A DNA stretch of 64,000 nt from an uncultured Mycoplasma sp. Its GTDB lineage: Bacteria > Bacillota_I > Bacilli_A > RF39 > UBA660. Under the pieces are notes generated by a model. The model was not told where the DNA came from, made no database searches, and saw only the letters and a list, made by a program, of their open reading frames with translations. Every line of letters begins with the position of its first letter. Position 1 is the stretch's first letter. The DNA is taken from the NCBI GenBank assembly GCA_902493595.1, contig CABUPU010000007.1:33957-97956 (forward strand), read 5' to 3'. Positions 6,884 through 13,666 of the stretch are shown here, piece after piece. The position numbers and the translations under genes are program-made.

Positions 6884-7846
6884 ATGAAAGTATTATGTGT
6901 AGGACAGTCTACATTTGATGTAACTACGAAAGTAGATAAGTTTCCTGAAGAAGGTTCAGTAACTAATTTTAATGAGGTTTATGAATGTGGTGGCGGATCC
7001 GCTGCAAATGCTGCTTTTATATTAGGTAAATATAAAGTCGATTCTTATTTAGGTTCAATGGTAGGTGATGATACTTTTGGTAACACTATTCGTAAAGAAC
7101 TTGAAAAAGTAGGTGTGCATACTGAGTATATGGAAATTGCTTATGAAAAAAGGACTGCACTTTCTTATATTTTATTAAATGAAAAAGAAAAGAAAAGAAC
7201 AATTTTAAATGTTAATAAAGAGAAATTAGTTATGAAGAAAACTGAATTTCCGATGGATCCAGATCTTGTTTTAGTGGATTCATTTGACTATGGAGCATCA
7301 CTTTCTGCATTTAATAAATACGCAAATAAAATAACTATTATTGATGCAAAAATTGCAAATTCTGAAACGATAGAACTTTGTAAATATGCAAAATTTATTA
7401 TTGCAAGTAAAGATTTTGCTTCATATGTATCAGGTGTAAAAATAGATTTTAATAATCCAAACTCTTTAGTAAATTGCTATTCAGCATTATTAAATAAATT
7501 TCCAAATAGAAATATTATTGTAACTTTGGCAGATAAAGGAGCAATGTATTTAATGGATAATCAAATAAAAGTTATGCCTGGTCTTAAAGTAAATGAAGTA
7601 GATGCTACAGGTGCAAAAGATATTTTCTGTGGAAGTTTTGCTTATGCTATTTTGAAAGGCTATGACATTGAAAAGACTGTAACATTTGCTAATATTGCCT
7701 CAGGTCTTTCAGTAGTTAAAATAGGCGGAAGAACCTCTATTCCTGAATATGATGAAATTATGAAATATTTCTTACAAAAATATCCGGATGAAGGAACTAT
7801 TCAAAAAGAAACTCCGCCAGTTATAGCAACTGAAGCTGGAATGTAA
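6884..7846 (+). CDS. PfkB-family (ribokinase-like) kinase with altered GAGD motif
   Basis: This 320-residue ribokinase-fold kinase would transfer phosphate from ATP to a sugar or nucleoside. The N-terminal substrate part carries the GGGSAANAA signature, and a GSMVGDDTFG loop follows. The C-terminal signature reads VDATGAKDIFCGSF. Asp246, the catalytic base, is kept, but the second glycine of the usual GAGD anion hole is Lys245. The ATP-site region (VTLADKGAMYL) is normal. The substrate cannot be told from sequence. A Smr-domain gene follows with a stop/start overlap, suggesting translational coupling. A 31-bp repeat shared with the DUF1653 upstream region precedes it. Confidence 0.88.
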   Translation: MKVLCVGQSTFDVTTKVDKFPEEGSVTNFNEVYECGGGSAANAAFILGKYKVDSYLGSMVGDDTFGNTIRKELEKVGVHTEYMEIAYEKRTALSYILLNEKEKKRTILNVNKEKLVMKKTEFPMDPDLVLVDSFDYGASLSAFNKYANKITIIDAKIANSETIELCKYAKFIIASKDFASYVSGVKIDFNNPNSLVNCYSALLNKFPNRNIIVTLADKGAMYLMDNQIKVMPGLKVNEVDATGAKDIFCGSFAYAILKGYDIEKTVTFANIASGLSVVKIGGRTSIPEYDEIMKYFLQKYPDEGTIQKETPPVIATEAGM

Positions 7847-8103
7847 TGATTATTACTAGTAAAACTCCTCATCTTGATTTACATGGAGAAATAGAAAGTA
7901 TGGTGGAGGTACTTGTAAATGATTTTATTAATGAAAATATATTATTACATAATGAAGTAGTGGTTATAATTCATGGTAAAAGTACAAACATTTTAACTAA
8001 AGAAGTTCATAGAGTTTTAAATGATAATAAACGAATAAAAAAATATTATTTAGATAACTGGAATTTAGGACAAACAATCGTAGAGCTTAAAGATAATCTT
8101 TAG
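7846..8103 (+). CDS. Stand-alone Smr-domain protein
   Basis: This is an 85-residue Smr (small MutS-related) domain with the two conserved motifs: LDLHGEIESMVEVL near the N-terminus, and IIHGKSTNILTKEV in place of the usual HGxGxGxLR. Smr domains are nicking endonucleases or nucleic-acid-binding modules; the stand-alone type has been linked to RNA or DNA cleavage. The TGxG loop is less perfect than usual (GKSTN), so catalytic activity is uncertain. The start codon overlaps the stop of the PfkB gene (TAATG). There is no membrane segment. Confidence 0.82.
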   Translation: MIITSKTPHLDLHGEIESMVEVLVNDFINENILLHNEVVVIIHGKSTNILTKEVHRVLNDNKRIKKYYLDNWNLGQTIVELKDNL

Positions 8104-8112
8104 GCTTTTAAT

Positions 8113-8141
8113 TTGACAAAACATATTTAAATAAGTATAAT
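8113..8141 (+). promoter_or_regulatory. Sigma-A-type promoter of the 8164 operon
   Basis: TTGACA (8113-8118), 17-nt spacer, TATAAT (8136-8141). An AAGGGGG ribosome site and ATG follow closely. Confidence 0.88.
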
Positions 8142-8163
8142 AATGTTGTTTTAAGGGGGAAAT

Positions 8164-8826
8164 ATGACAGATTATTTAAGAGAGTATAAGGGTTATTGTT
8201 TAACTTGTAAAAATTATGATTTAGAACGAAAAAGTGATGCCACTACAAGAGGATTTCGCTGCACTTATCACGGAAGACCAATGGCTATGGATGAAAAATG
8301 TCCTCATTATTCAAAAGATATTGTAAGAAGTAATTCATTTATTGAGTCTCAAGTAAGGTGGATGAATAGACATGGTTATGAACCACGAAGAGATAAAGAT
8401 ACATTTTGTTATATTACTACAATATGCTGTGATATATTAGGACTAAGTGATAATCATAAATATTTAGAAAGTCTTCGTAAATTAAGAAGTTATTTAATAA
8501 CATTTGATTTTGGTAAAAAAGTGCTACTTGATTATGATGTTTATGGTGTTTTAGTTAGTAAAAAAATATATGAAGATTATTGTAAGGATAATAATAAAAC
8601 TTTAGAAATGATAAATAATATAATAGTTCCATCATTTTTAGAACCACTTTGTGTTTTAATAGATAATAATGATTTGGATAATGCAGTAAATCTATATATA
8701 AAAATGACATTTGCATTATTAAAAAAATATAAAATAAAATATTTACCAATAAATGAAAGCAATATAGATGTAAATAATTTAGGTCATGGTTATAGTAGAG
8801 AAAGAAAGTATTTTGTAGGTAAGTAA
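8164..8826 (+). CDS. Cys-rich protein with CFI-box-like segment
   Basis: This 220-residue cytosolic protein begins with a probable zinc-binding knuckle (YCLTCKNYDL...FRCTYHGRPMAMDEKCPHY, about residues 12-50). A segment FCYITTICCDILGLSDNHKY (about residues 82-101) follows, similar to the CFI-box (C-(F/Y)-I-(A/T)-T) seen in assorted bacterial proteins. The remainder is helical, with Asn/Asp-rich C-terminal residues. Its biochemical function is unknown. It has its own strong promoter and is followed one base after the stop by the histidine phosphatase gene, so the two are co-transcribed. Confidence 0.7.
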   Translation: MTDYLREYKGYCLTCKNYDLERKSDATTRGFRCTYHGRPMAMDEKCPHYSKDIVRSNSFIESQVRWMNRHGYEPRRDKDTFCYITTICCDILGLSDNHKYLESLRKLRSYLITFDFGKKVLLDYDVYGVLVSKKIYEDYCKDNNKTLEMINNIIVPSFLEPLCVLIDNNDLDNAVNLYIKMTFALLKKYKIKYLPINESNIDVNNLGHGYSRERKYFVGK

Positions 8827-8827
8827 T

Positions 8828-9349
8828 ATGATTTATATAGTAAGACATGGACAAACTGATTATAGTGTTAATGGAAGATATGGCGGAAGAATTGATGTTC
8901 CTTTAAATGAAAAGGGTATTAGTGATGCTAAAAAATTAAAAGATAAATTTAAAGGAATAAAATTTGATTATATTTTTTGTAGTCCCTTAACAAGAACTAT
9001 ACAAACACTTAAAGAGATAACTAATGAAAACTTTACAGTTGATGAAAGAATAATTGAAAGAAGTAATGGCTCTTTAGAGGGAAAATTAAAAAGTGAAATT
9101 ACTGAAGAAATCGATTTTAACGATCCTAATGAAAAAAGATATGGTATAGAAAATATAGTAGATTTTAGAAATCGAATTGAGAACTTTTTAAATGAGATTG
9201 ACTTTAAATATAAAGGTAAAAATATTTTAATAGTTACGCATGCTGGTGTATGTATTTATATAAGATGTCATTATGAAGGTGAACCTAAAAATAATGACTA
9301 TTATAGTTATAAAATTGGTAATTGTGATGTACTTACTTATGAAAACTAA
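8828..9349 (+). CDS. Histidine phosphatase (phosphoglycerate mutase-like) family protein
   Basis: This 173-residue enzyme has the classic RHG motif (IVRHGQTDYSVNGRYGG, residues 4-20), the arginine SPLTRTIQT, the acid residue region ERSNGSLEGK, and the second histidine in LIVTHAGVCIYIR. These build the phosphohistidine active site that hydrolyses small phosphate esters. The member lacks the insertions of true phosphoglycerate mutase, so a broad-specificity phosphatase is more likely. It is the second gene of a two-gene operon with the CFI-box-like protein. Confidence 0.9.
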   Translation: MIYIVRHGQTDYSVNGRYGGRIDVPLNEKGISDAKKLKDKFKGIKFDYIFCSPLTRTIQTLKEITNENFTVDERIIERSNGSLEGKLKSEITEEIDFNDPNEKRYGIENIVDFRNRIENFLNEIDFKYKGKNILIVTHAGVCIYIRCHYEGEPKNNDYYSYKIGNCDVLTYEN

Positions 9350-9359
9350 AAAATTTTAC

Positions 9360-9389
9360 TTGACAAAGCATATAATAATGGTGTAAACT
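9360..9389 (+). promoter_or_regulatory. Promoter of the infC operon
   Basis: TTGACA (9360-9365) is followed after 18 nt by TAAACT (9384-9389). The -10 box is imperfect; a TATAAT at 9371 is too close to this -35 to pair with it. Confidence 0.55.
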
Positions 9390-9419
9390 AATTTTAGTTA
9401 ATTAAAGGAAAGAGATTTT

Positions 9420-9505
9420 TATCCACCTGACTGGTAATAAACTGGTAGGTTAAAGGCCGAGTGAGAATATGAGCTTTTAAGGTGGATAATTGTATCCATC
9501 TTTTT
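9420..9505 (+). promoter_or_regulatory. L20-type leader with terminator/antiterminator switch
   Basis: AGGTGGATA (9480-9488) can pair either with upstream TATCCACCT (9420-9428), making an antiterminator, or with downstream TATCCATC (9493-9500), making a GC-containing hairpin followed by TTTTT (9501-9505), a terminator. The mutually exclusive helices before infC-rpmI-rplT match the logic of the Firmicutes L20 leader, in which excess ribosomal protein L20 promotes premature termination. Confidence 0.85.
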
Positions 9506-9527
9506 AATTATAAGGAGGGAAAGAGAT

Positions 9528-10049
9528 ATAGCAAAGATTGAAGAGTTACCTATTAATAACCAAATCAAAGCCGATGAAGTTATGGTAATAGGTCCAAATG
9601 GGGAAAAAATGGGTATTAAAAAATTAAGCGATGCACTTACTTTAGCGGGTTATGCAGGACTTGATTTAGTACTTATGAATCAAGGTAATGGTGTTGCTGT
9701 CACCAAAATAATGGATTACAATAAATTCCGTTATGAAAAGCAAAAAAAGTTAAAGGATGCACAGAAAAAACAAAGAGAAACGAGTAAAGAGATTAAAGAA
9801 TATCGTTTATCAGTTACAATTGATGTTGGTGATTTTGAAACTCGTCGTAGAAATGCTGAAAACTATTTAAAAAAAGGACACAAGATTAAAGCATTTATTC
9901 GTTTTAAAGGTAGACAAATGGCTCATACAGAACTTGGGATTGATGTATTAAATCGTTTCGCTGAGGCACTTTCTGAAGTATCTACAGTTGAACAAAAACC
10001 CCAACTCGATGGTCGTCAAGCATATATGTTGCTAGCTCCAAAAAAATAG
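9528..10049 (+). CDS. infC: Translation initiation factor IF-3, apparent AUA start
   Basis: IF-3 binds the 30S subunit and proofreads initiator tRNA and start codons. The protein aligns from AKIEELPINNQIKADEV onward, matching the usual IF-3 N-terminus (INxxIRAxEVxxI). No ATG exists there: an ATA at 9528 lies 9 nt after a strong AAGGAGG (9512-9518). The first in-frame ATG is at 9582, without a ribosome site, and would remove 18 conserved residues. Rare start codons (AUU, AUA) are known for infC and allow autoregulation through IF-3 proofreading. The rest is typical: YNKFRYEKQKK linker, SKEIKEYRLSVTID, VKxFIRFKGRQMAH-like strand. With the ATA start it has 173 residues, a normal length. Confidence 0.9.
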   Translation: MAKIEELPINNQIKADEVMVIGPNGEKMGIKKLSDALTLAGYAGLDLVLMNQGNGVAVTKIMDYNKFRYEKQKKLKDAQKKQRETSKEIKEYRLSVTIDVGDFETRRRNAENYLKKGHKIKAFIRFKGRQMAHTELGIDVLNRFAEALSEVSTVEQKPQLDGRQAYMLLAPKK

Positions 10050-10064
10050 AAAGGAAGTTTAATT

Positions 10065-10259
10065 ATGGGAAAATGTAAACAAAAAACACATAAGGCAAGT
10101 AGCAAAGTATTAAACAAAAAGAAAAATGGTACTATTACTTTCAAAATGGGTAATGGTAATCACAAAACAGGAAAGGATAGCTCTAAAGCAGTACGTCAAA
10201 GAAGAGGTACAACTACTTTAGGTAAGGCAATGGCAAAAGGCCTTTCAAAAGTTATATAA
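10065..10259 (+). CDS. rpmI: Large ribosomal subunit protein bL35
   Basis: This 64-residue highly basic protein has the bL35 pattern: KQKTHKASSKVLNKKKNGTI followed by a short helical C-terminus (KAMAKGLSKVI). The usual start, KxKTHxxxxKRF, is here KCKQKTHKASSK. It lies between infC and rplT in the invariant order, 15 nt after infC, with an AGGAAG ribosome site. Confidence 0.93.
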   Translation: MGKCKQKTHKASSKVLNKKKNGTITFKMGNGNHKTGKDSSKAVRQRRGTTTLGKAMAKGLSKVI

Positions 10260-10274
10260 AGGGTGGTGTAAAAT

Positions 10275-10841
10275 ATGGCAAGAGTTAAAGGTGGCGCTGT
10301 TTCTAAAAACAGAAGAAGAAAAGTTTTAAAACAAGCTAAAGGTTATTTTGGAAGTAAACATAGACTTTATAAAACAGCTCAAGAACAATTATTCCATAGT
10401 GGTGCTTATGCATTTAGAGACCGTAAACAAAATAAGAGAAACTTTAGAAAACTTTGGATTACAAGAATTAATGCTGCATGTAGAGAAAATGATATAAGTT
10501 ATTCTAAATTTATCAATGGATTAAATAAAGCTGGTATCGAAATCAATCGTAAGATGCTTTCTGAACTTGCAATCGATGATCCAAAAAGTTTCACTGCTTT
10601 AGTTGTTACTGCTAAAAAAGCACTTTTAGGTGAAGAAATTAAAGCTGAAGTTAAAGAAACAGTTAAAGAAGTAAAAAAAGAAACTGAAAAGGTAGCAAAA
10701 GTTGTTAAAGAAAAAATCGAAGAAGTAAAAGAGGACTTAGAATCAATGAGTCTTGCTGATTTAAAAGCTTTAGCAAAAGAAAAAGGCCTTAAAGGTTTTA
10801 GTACTTTAAAAAAAGATGAATTAATTAAAAAACTTAAATAG
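10275..10841 (+). CDS. rplT: Large ribosomal subunit protein bL20 with C-terminal SAP/Rho-N-like tail
   Basis: bL20 is an early 23S rRNA assembly protein and feedback regulator of this operon. Residues 1-118 are canonical: [37 protein letters not shown], then [20 protein letters not shown]. The family normally ends near residue 118, but this protein has 188 residues. A charged coiled linker of EVKE/KVVKE repeats leads to [20 protein letters not shown], a SAP/Rho-N-like helix pair nearly identical to the end of S2 at 3036-3986. The tail may contact nucleic acid. A terminator hairpin overlaps the last codons. Confidence 0.95.
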   Translation: MARVKGGAVSKNRRRKVLKQAKGYFGSKHRLYKTAQEQLFHSGAYAFRDRKQNKRNFRKLWITRINAACRENDISYSKFINGLNKAGIEINRKMLSELAIDDPKSFTALVVTAKKALLGEEIKAEVKETVKEVKKETEKVAKVVKEKIEEVKEDLESMSLADLKALAKEKGLKGFSTLKKDELIKKLK

Positions 10842-10864
10842 TTTAATTCTATTTGAGTTTTTTT
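10831..10864 (+). terminator. Terminator of infC-rpmI-rplT
   Basis: AACTTAAATAG (10831-10841) pairs with CTATTTGAGTT (10849-10859) and is followed by TTTTT. It includes the rplT stop codon. Confidence 0.85.
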
Positions 10865-10984
10865 ATGATAAAATATTTCATTAATTTGTTTTCATAAGGA
10901 TAAGTCTGTTTAATATCAATTTTTTTATATAATTAATATAATATTATTTATAATTCTTAAATATGGTAGGGTATTTTATGCATA

Positions 10985-11011
10985 GAGCAGCATGCTTCTA
11001 ACCATCTGAGC
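10985..11011 (-). pseudogene. Degenerate tRNA 5'-half fragment (D-arm like), antisense
   Basis: Read on the minus strand, GCTCAGATGGTTAGAAGCAT resembles the D-arm of the adjacent tRNA (GCTCAGTTGGTTAGAGCAC), with one substitution and one insertion. There is no acceptor or T-arm, so it is a remnant, not a functional tRNA. Confidence 0.5.
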
Positions 11012-11032
11012 AATATATTTTTAAAAAAATAG

Positions 11033-11061
11033 TTGATTTTTAGGAAAATATATATTATAAT
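11033..11061 (+). promoter_or_regulatory. Promoter of the tRNA pair
   Basis: TTGATT (11033-11038), 17-nt spacer, TATAAT (11056-11061), 14 nt before the first tRNA. Confidence 0.75.
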
Positions 11062-11074
11062 TTAAATTGTTGTT

Positions 11075-11151
11075 GGACCTCTAGCTCAGTTGGTTAGAGC
11101 ACGCGGCTCATAACCGTGCGGTCATAGGTTCGAGTCCTATGAGGTCCACCA
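11075..11151 (+). tRNA. tRNA with CAT anticodon (elongator Met or Ile2)
   Basis: The acceptor GGACCTC pairs with GAGGTCC, the D-arm is GCTC...GAGC, the anticodon loop is CTCATAA and the T-arm ATAGG/CCTAT; CCA is encoded. The 1-72 pair is a normal G-C, so it is not the initiator tRNA. Whether it is elongator Met or a lysidine-modified Ile2 cannot be decided by eye. Confidence 0.93.
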
Positions 11152-11157
11152 TTTCAT

Positions 11158-11242
11158 GCAGGTATGGCGGAATTGGCAGACGCGTTAGACTTAGGATCTA
11201 ATGGATTACTCCGTGGGGGTTCAAGTCCCTTTACCTGCACCA
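11158..11242 (+). tRNA. tRNA-Leu (TAG)
   Basis: The acceptor GCAGGTA pairs with TACCTGC. The anticodon stem TTAGA/TCTAA holds loop CTTAGGA (anticodon TAG). A long variable arm typical of class II tRNAs and an encoded CCA are present. It follows the CAT tRNA by 6 nt. Confidence 0.94.
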
Positions 11243-11254
11243 ATAAGATAATTA

Positions 11255-11281
11255 AAATCCCGTATATTCGGGGTTTTTTAG
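11255..11281 (+). terminator. Terminator of the tRNA pair
   Basis: AAATCCCG pairs with CGGGGTTT (11269-11276) and is followed by T residues. Confidence 0.85.
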
Positions 11282-11330
11282 TGTTCTATTTTCTAAAAAA
11301 CTATGGTAATTTTTAATTATAAATATTTGT

Positions 11331-11393
11331 CTGCCATTGATGTCACTACTTGAATGGTGGACTTTTCAACCTATGACCGCCGGTTATGAGCCT
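11331..11393 (-). pseudogene. Degenerate inverted copy of tRNA(CAT) 3' half plus tRNA-Leu piece
   Basis: On the minus strand the sequence reads GGCTCATAACCG-GCGGTCATAGGTT, then after a deletion AAGTCCACCATT. This matches the anticodon-to-CCA part of the tRNA at 11075-11151, one base short in the anticodon stem and missing most of the T-arm. Further on, ATGGCAGAC matches part of the tRNA-Leu D-region. Both the order and the intergenic ATT fit an inverted, decayed copy of the tRNA pair. Confidence 0.65.
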
Positions 11394-11444
11394 TTTTAAA
11401 ACAGCCGATATTTAAATAAGTTAATAATCTTTAATTAATTAAAA

Positions 11445-11470
11445 AAGAACAATCGATAGTGATTGTTCTT
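11445..11470 (-). terminator. Terminator-like hairpin facing the minus strand
   Basis: AAGAACAATC (11445-11454) pairs perfectly with GATTGTTCTT (11461-11470). On the minus strand it is followed by TTTT. No minus-strand gene precedes it nearby, so it may be left over from the decayed inverted tRNA unit's surroundings. Confidence 0.5.
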
Positions 11471-11486
11471 ATGGGCCGCTAGGTCC

Positions 11487-11530
11487 AATGATTAACAAAT
11501 GGGCAGCTAGTGCCTTTGTTTTTAATCATT
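11487..11530. repeat. Long imperfect inverted repeat in the tRNA-11671 gap
   Basis: AATGATTAACAAATGGGCA pairs with TGCC-TTTGTTTTTAATCATT around a GCTAG loop, giving a stem of about 18 pairs with minor bulges. It is not followed by a T-run. The gap 11282-11670 otherwise holds the tRNA remnant, a terminator-like hairpin and AT-rich DNA; I see no gene in it. Confidence 0.6.
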
Positions 11531-11670
11531 ATACTGTATACTATGCAAAAATTTAAGAAAATTTTTTAAATATTTTTTTCTTTGGAAATGAAATTAAATA
11601 AAATATTTGAACTTGATGTTGATAATAAATCTTAAGAAGTATATAATAGTCTATATATTTTGGAGGGTTT

Positions 11671-12099
11671 ATGGACATTTTTATGGACATTTTAAGTGAA
11701 TATAAGTCATATGTTGGAAATTATATAAATGATGATAGAGCAAATGAAATAGTTATGGGATCTTTAATTTTTAAATCTCAACTTGAGGATATGTTTAAAA
11801 AACATTTTGAAGTAAATGATGAAGCCTCAATAATGCTATCTATTCCTGAAGATTTAGATTATGTTTGCACTGGAGAAAGCACACTAGATACATTAGTACC
11901 ATTTACATATTATGGCAAATTATTTTATTTTAGCAAGTTTATAATAATTAGATTATTTTTAGGTATTGCAGATATTTCTTTAGACTATATTGAATATAGT
12001 GAACTAAATGAAGAAACAAATCTTTGTGAAATGAATGTTGTTCCAGTAATTAAGATATTAGCAAACAAAAATAACTTTTGCAAATTTCAAGGGAGATAA
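11671..12099 (+). CDS. Hypothetical protein, 142 aa
   Basis: I do not recognise a family. The protein is acidic (many Asp/Glu), with a predicted N-terminal helix (MDIFMDILSEYKSYVGNYI), an amphipathic middle, and a single moderately hydrophobic stretch (LFYFSKFIIIRLFLGIAD) that could be a buried helix. There is no signal peptide. The start ATG follows a GGAGGG ribosome site by 7 nt. A second in-frame ATG lies 5 codons later within an apparent MDIF/MDIL duplication. It stands alone between the tRNA region and the structured RNA candidate. Confidence 0.65.
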   Translation: MDIFMDILSEYKSYVGNYINDDRANEIVMGSLIFKSQLEDMFKKHFEVNDEASIMLSIPEDLDYVCTGESTLDTLVPFTYYGKLFYFSKFIIIRLFLGIADISLDYIEYSELNEETNLCEMNVVPVIKILANKNNFCKFQGR

Positions 12100-12205
12100 T
12101 AAAAAATATTTTTATTTTAAAAGTTTTTAAAGTGTAATATACGTAAAATAAGTTAATATTAATGATATAAAGTTCATAGAACAAAAAAGTTTGTATATAC
12201 TATAA

Positions 12206-12234
12206 TTGACAAATAATATTAAATATGGTATTAT
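12206..12234 (+). promoter_or_regulatory. Promoter of structured RNA candidate
   Basis: TTGACA (12206-12211), 17-nt spacer, TATTAT (12229-12234), with no open reading frame downstream on this strand. Confidence 0.8.
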
Positions 12235-12240
12235 TTAGTC

Positions 12241-12382
12241 ACTGAAGCGGTATGCTTCGTAGTGCGAAATTCTTCGTACTGGCTTAAGTGAATTATTTCA
12301 CTATAGTTAGTAACTCTGTAAAGTCGAAGTCTTACCATTATTGGCAAGATACTTAGTAGGCGATATGGAGTTATTTTTTTTT
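12241..12382 (+). ncRNA. Putative structured noncoding RNA, ~135-140 nt
   Basis: Downstream of a consensus promoter come successive hairpins: GAAGC/GCTTC, AGTGCGAA/TTCGTACT, AGTGAA/TTCACT, and an arm AAGTCTT...AAGATACTT. The whole 3' part is closed by TAACTC (12311-12316)/GAGTTA (12368-12373), followed by nine T. No ORF is present. The base composition is richer in GC than the surroundings, as expected for a stable RNA. It does not fit tmRNA, RNase P RNA, 6S or SRP RNA motifs that I know. Its T-run overlaps the 3' end of the convergent DUF3800 gene. Confidence 0.65.
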
Positions 12383-13213
12383 GAATTTCTTTGTTAATGT
12401 TTTATCTAATTCACTATTTTTTGTTTTGAAAAGCCAATGTCTATAATGGTCTAGCCATCTGTTATTTACATTTCCTCTTGTACTAGTTGAAATTCCAATA
12501 TTAAAATTAGGGTAGATTTCTCTAATATTTTTCAAAATAACCTTATATAATTTTTCTTTTGCAATAGTTGTTTTTCCTCTTCTTTTAGTTCCATTTAGTT
12601 TAATTTTATTTAGATTATTTAATCTGAAATTTATTGATCCTAAAATTATGTCCATACATTGTTGAATAACGTGTTCTTTAGAATTTATTTCTACAATATC
12701 CTCTTTTTTTATTGTAATGTGTTCATCAAATATATTATTTAAGTATAAGATATGTTCTTTAAATTCACTATTTTTTTCTTTTGTATCTGGCAATTGGTCA
12801 AAGTATAGTTTTAGAATGATTTCATCATCACTATTTTTAACACAATAATCCAGACCAAAAGCGTGTTTAATAAATTGATAATATAAAAGTTGAAATTCAT
12901 TTTGATATTTTATTTTATCCAATTGTTTAAATACATAAGCATTTTGTTTAAACATAATTCTAATTTTTATATCACCATTTTTTACATAAGTAAAAAAAAG
13001 ATTTATTATTTCAATGTATTTATTTAAATAATTTTCACTAACTTTAGACCACTTTATTTCTCCACCAAAATTTAATTCTTTTTTCTTATTGTTTAATATT
13101 TCATTAATTTTTTGAATTTTGGTGTAATCAACTAATGCACCACCATAAAAATTACTATAGTAACTGCCACGCTTGTAAGATTCGTCCGAGTAAATAAGAT
13201 ATTGTTTTTTCAT
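12371..13213 (-). CDS. DUF3800 protein (RNase H-like fold)
   Basis: This 280-residue protein starts MKKQYLIYSDESYKRGSYYS, the typical DUF3800 opening with an invariant acidic pair (YSDES). It then has GGALVDYTKI, a central LYFDQLPD and a C-terminal region ending in a basic lysine tail. DUF3800 proteins are predicted RNase H-fold nucleases, often found on mobile or defence-associated DNA; their substrate is not established. It is downstream of an XRE regulator on the same strand (30-nt gap, GGAGAG ribosome site), so the two probably form an operon. The convergent structured RNA ends within its last codons. Confidence 0.8.
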   Translation of the reverse strand: MKKQYLIYSDESYKRGSYYSNFYGGALVDYTKIQKINEILNNKKKELNFGGEIKWSKVSENYLNKYIEIINLFFTYVKNGDIKIRIMFKQNAYVFKQLDKIKYQNEFQLLYYQFIKHAFGLDYCVKNSDDEIILKLYFDQLPDTKEKNSEFKEHILYLNNIFDEHITIKKEDIVEINSKEHVIQQCMDIILGSINFRLNNLNKIKLNGTKRRGKTTIAKEKLYKVILKNIREIYPNFNIGISTSTRGNVNNRWLDHYRHWLFKTKNSELDKTLTKKFKKK

Positions 13214-13243
13214 AAGTTTAAGCTCTCTCCTTTTGTTTCGTCT

Positions 13244-13627
13244 TTATTTAATAATAAAATCTTTATTTATTTTAATAAATTGTAAAATTCTTTCATAATC
13301 ATTTTCAGTTAAAAATTTAGTTTGTGGAATTATTTTCTTTTCTTTTAAAAGGTTTCCAAATGTTTCATATGCGCTTTGGTAATCAAAATAAGGTTCTGAT
13401 GGTAAAACCCCATCATTTTTAGCTATTCTTTCATTTTGATATCCAGCAAGATATAATAAATCACAGCCAAATAAATCTGAACATTTAAATAGTAAGTCTA
13501 AACTTGGCATATTAAATCCATTTTCCCAATTTGCTACATTAGAACGACTAATATTAAGTTTTTTAGCTAATTGATCTTGCGTTAAGTTTAATCTTTTACG
13601 TTCTAAAAGAAATACATTATTTTTCAA
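13244..13627 (-). CDS. XRE-family transcriptional regulator
   Basis: This 127-residue protein has an N-terminal helix-turn-helix (LERKRLNLTQDQLAKKLNIS, then RSNVANWENGFNMPSLDLL), typical of Cro/C1 regulators. The remaining C-terminal half is of unknown fold and probably mediates dimerisation or sensing. An in-frame ATG exists at 13642, but the only good ribosome site (GGAGGCG) lies between it and a TTG at 13625-13627, so TTG is the likely start. An imperfect palindrome at 13650-13666 in its promoter region suggests autoregulation. The DUF3800 gene follows in the same operon. Confidence 0.85.
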   Translation of the reverse strand: MKNNVFLLERKRLNLTQDQLAKKLNISRSNVANWENGFNMPSLDLLFKCSDLFGCDLLYLAGYQNERIAKNDGVLPSEPYFDYQSAYETFGNLLKEKKIIPQTKFLTENDYERILQFIKINKDFIIK

Positions 13628-13649
13628 TAAAATCGCCTCCATATATATA

Positions 13650-13666
13650 ATAACACATTATGTCAT
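13650..13666. promoter_or_regulatory. Candidate operator of the XRE-DUF3800 operon
   Basis: ATAACACATTATGTCAT is an imperfect palindrome (5 of 6 bases per arm) just upstream of the XRE start, in the position expected for Cro/C1-type autorepression. The rest of 13667-13888 is AT-rich. It contains a distant inverted pair ATTGCAAAGT/ACTTTTGCAAT and a hairpin, with no gene. Confidence 0.45.

Noticed and set aside
7846..8103. Smr-domain gene as part of the DGR system
   Set aside because: It is 5 kb away, coupled to a sugar kinase, and stand-alone Smr proteins are common in unrelated contexts.
9582..9584. ATG as the infC start
   Set aside because: It would drop conserved N-terminal residues and has no Shine-Dalgarno site; ATA 9528 fits better.
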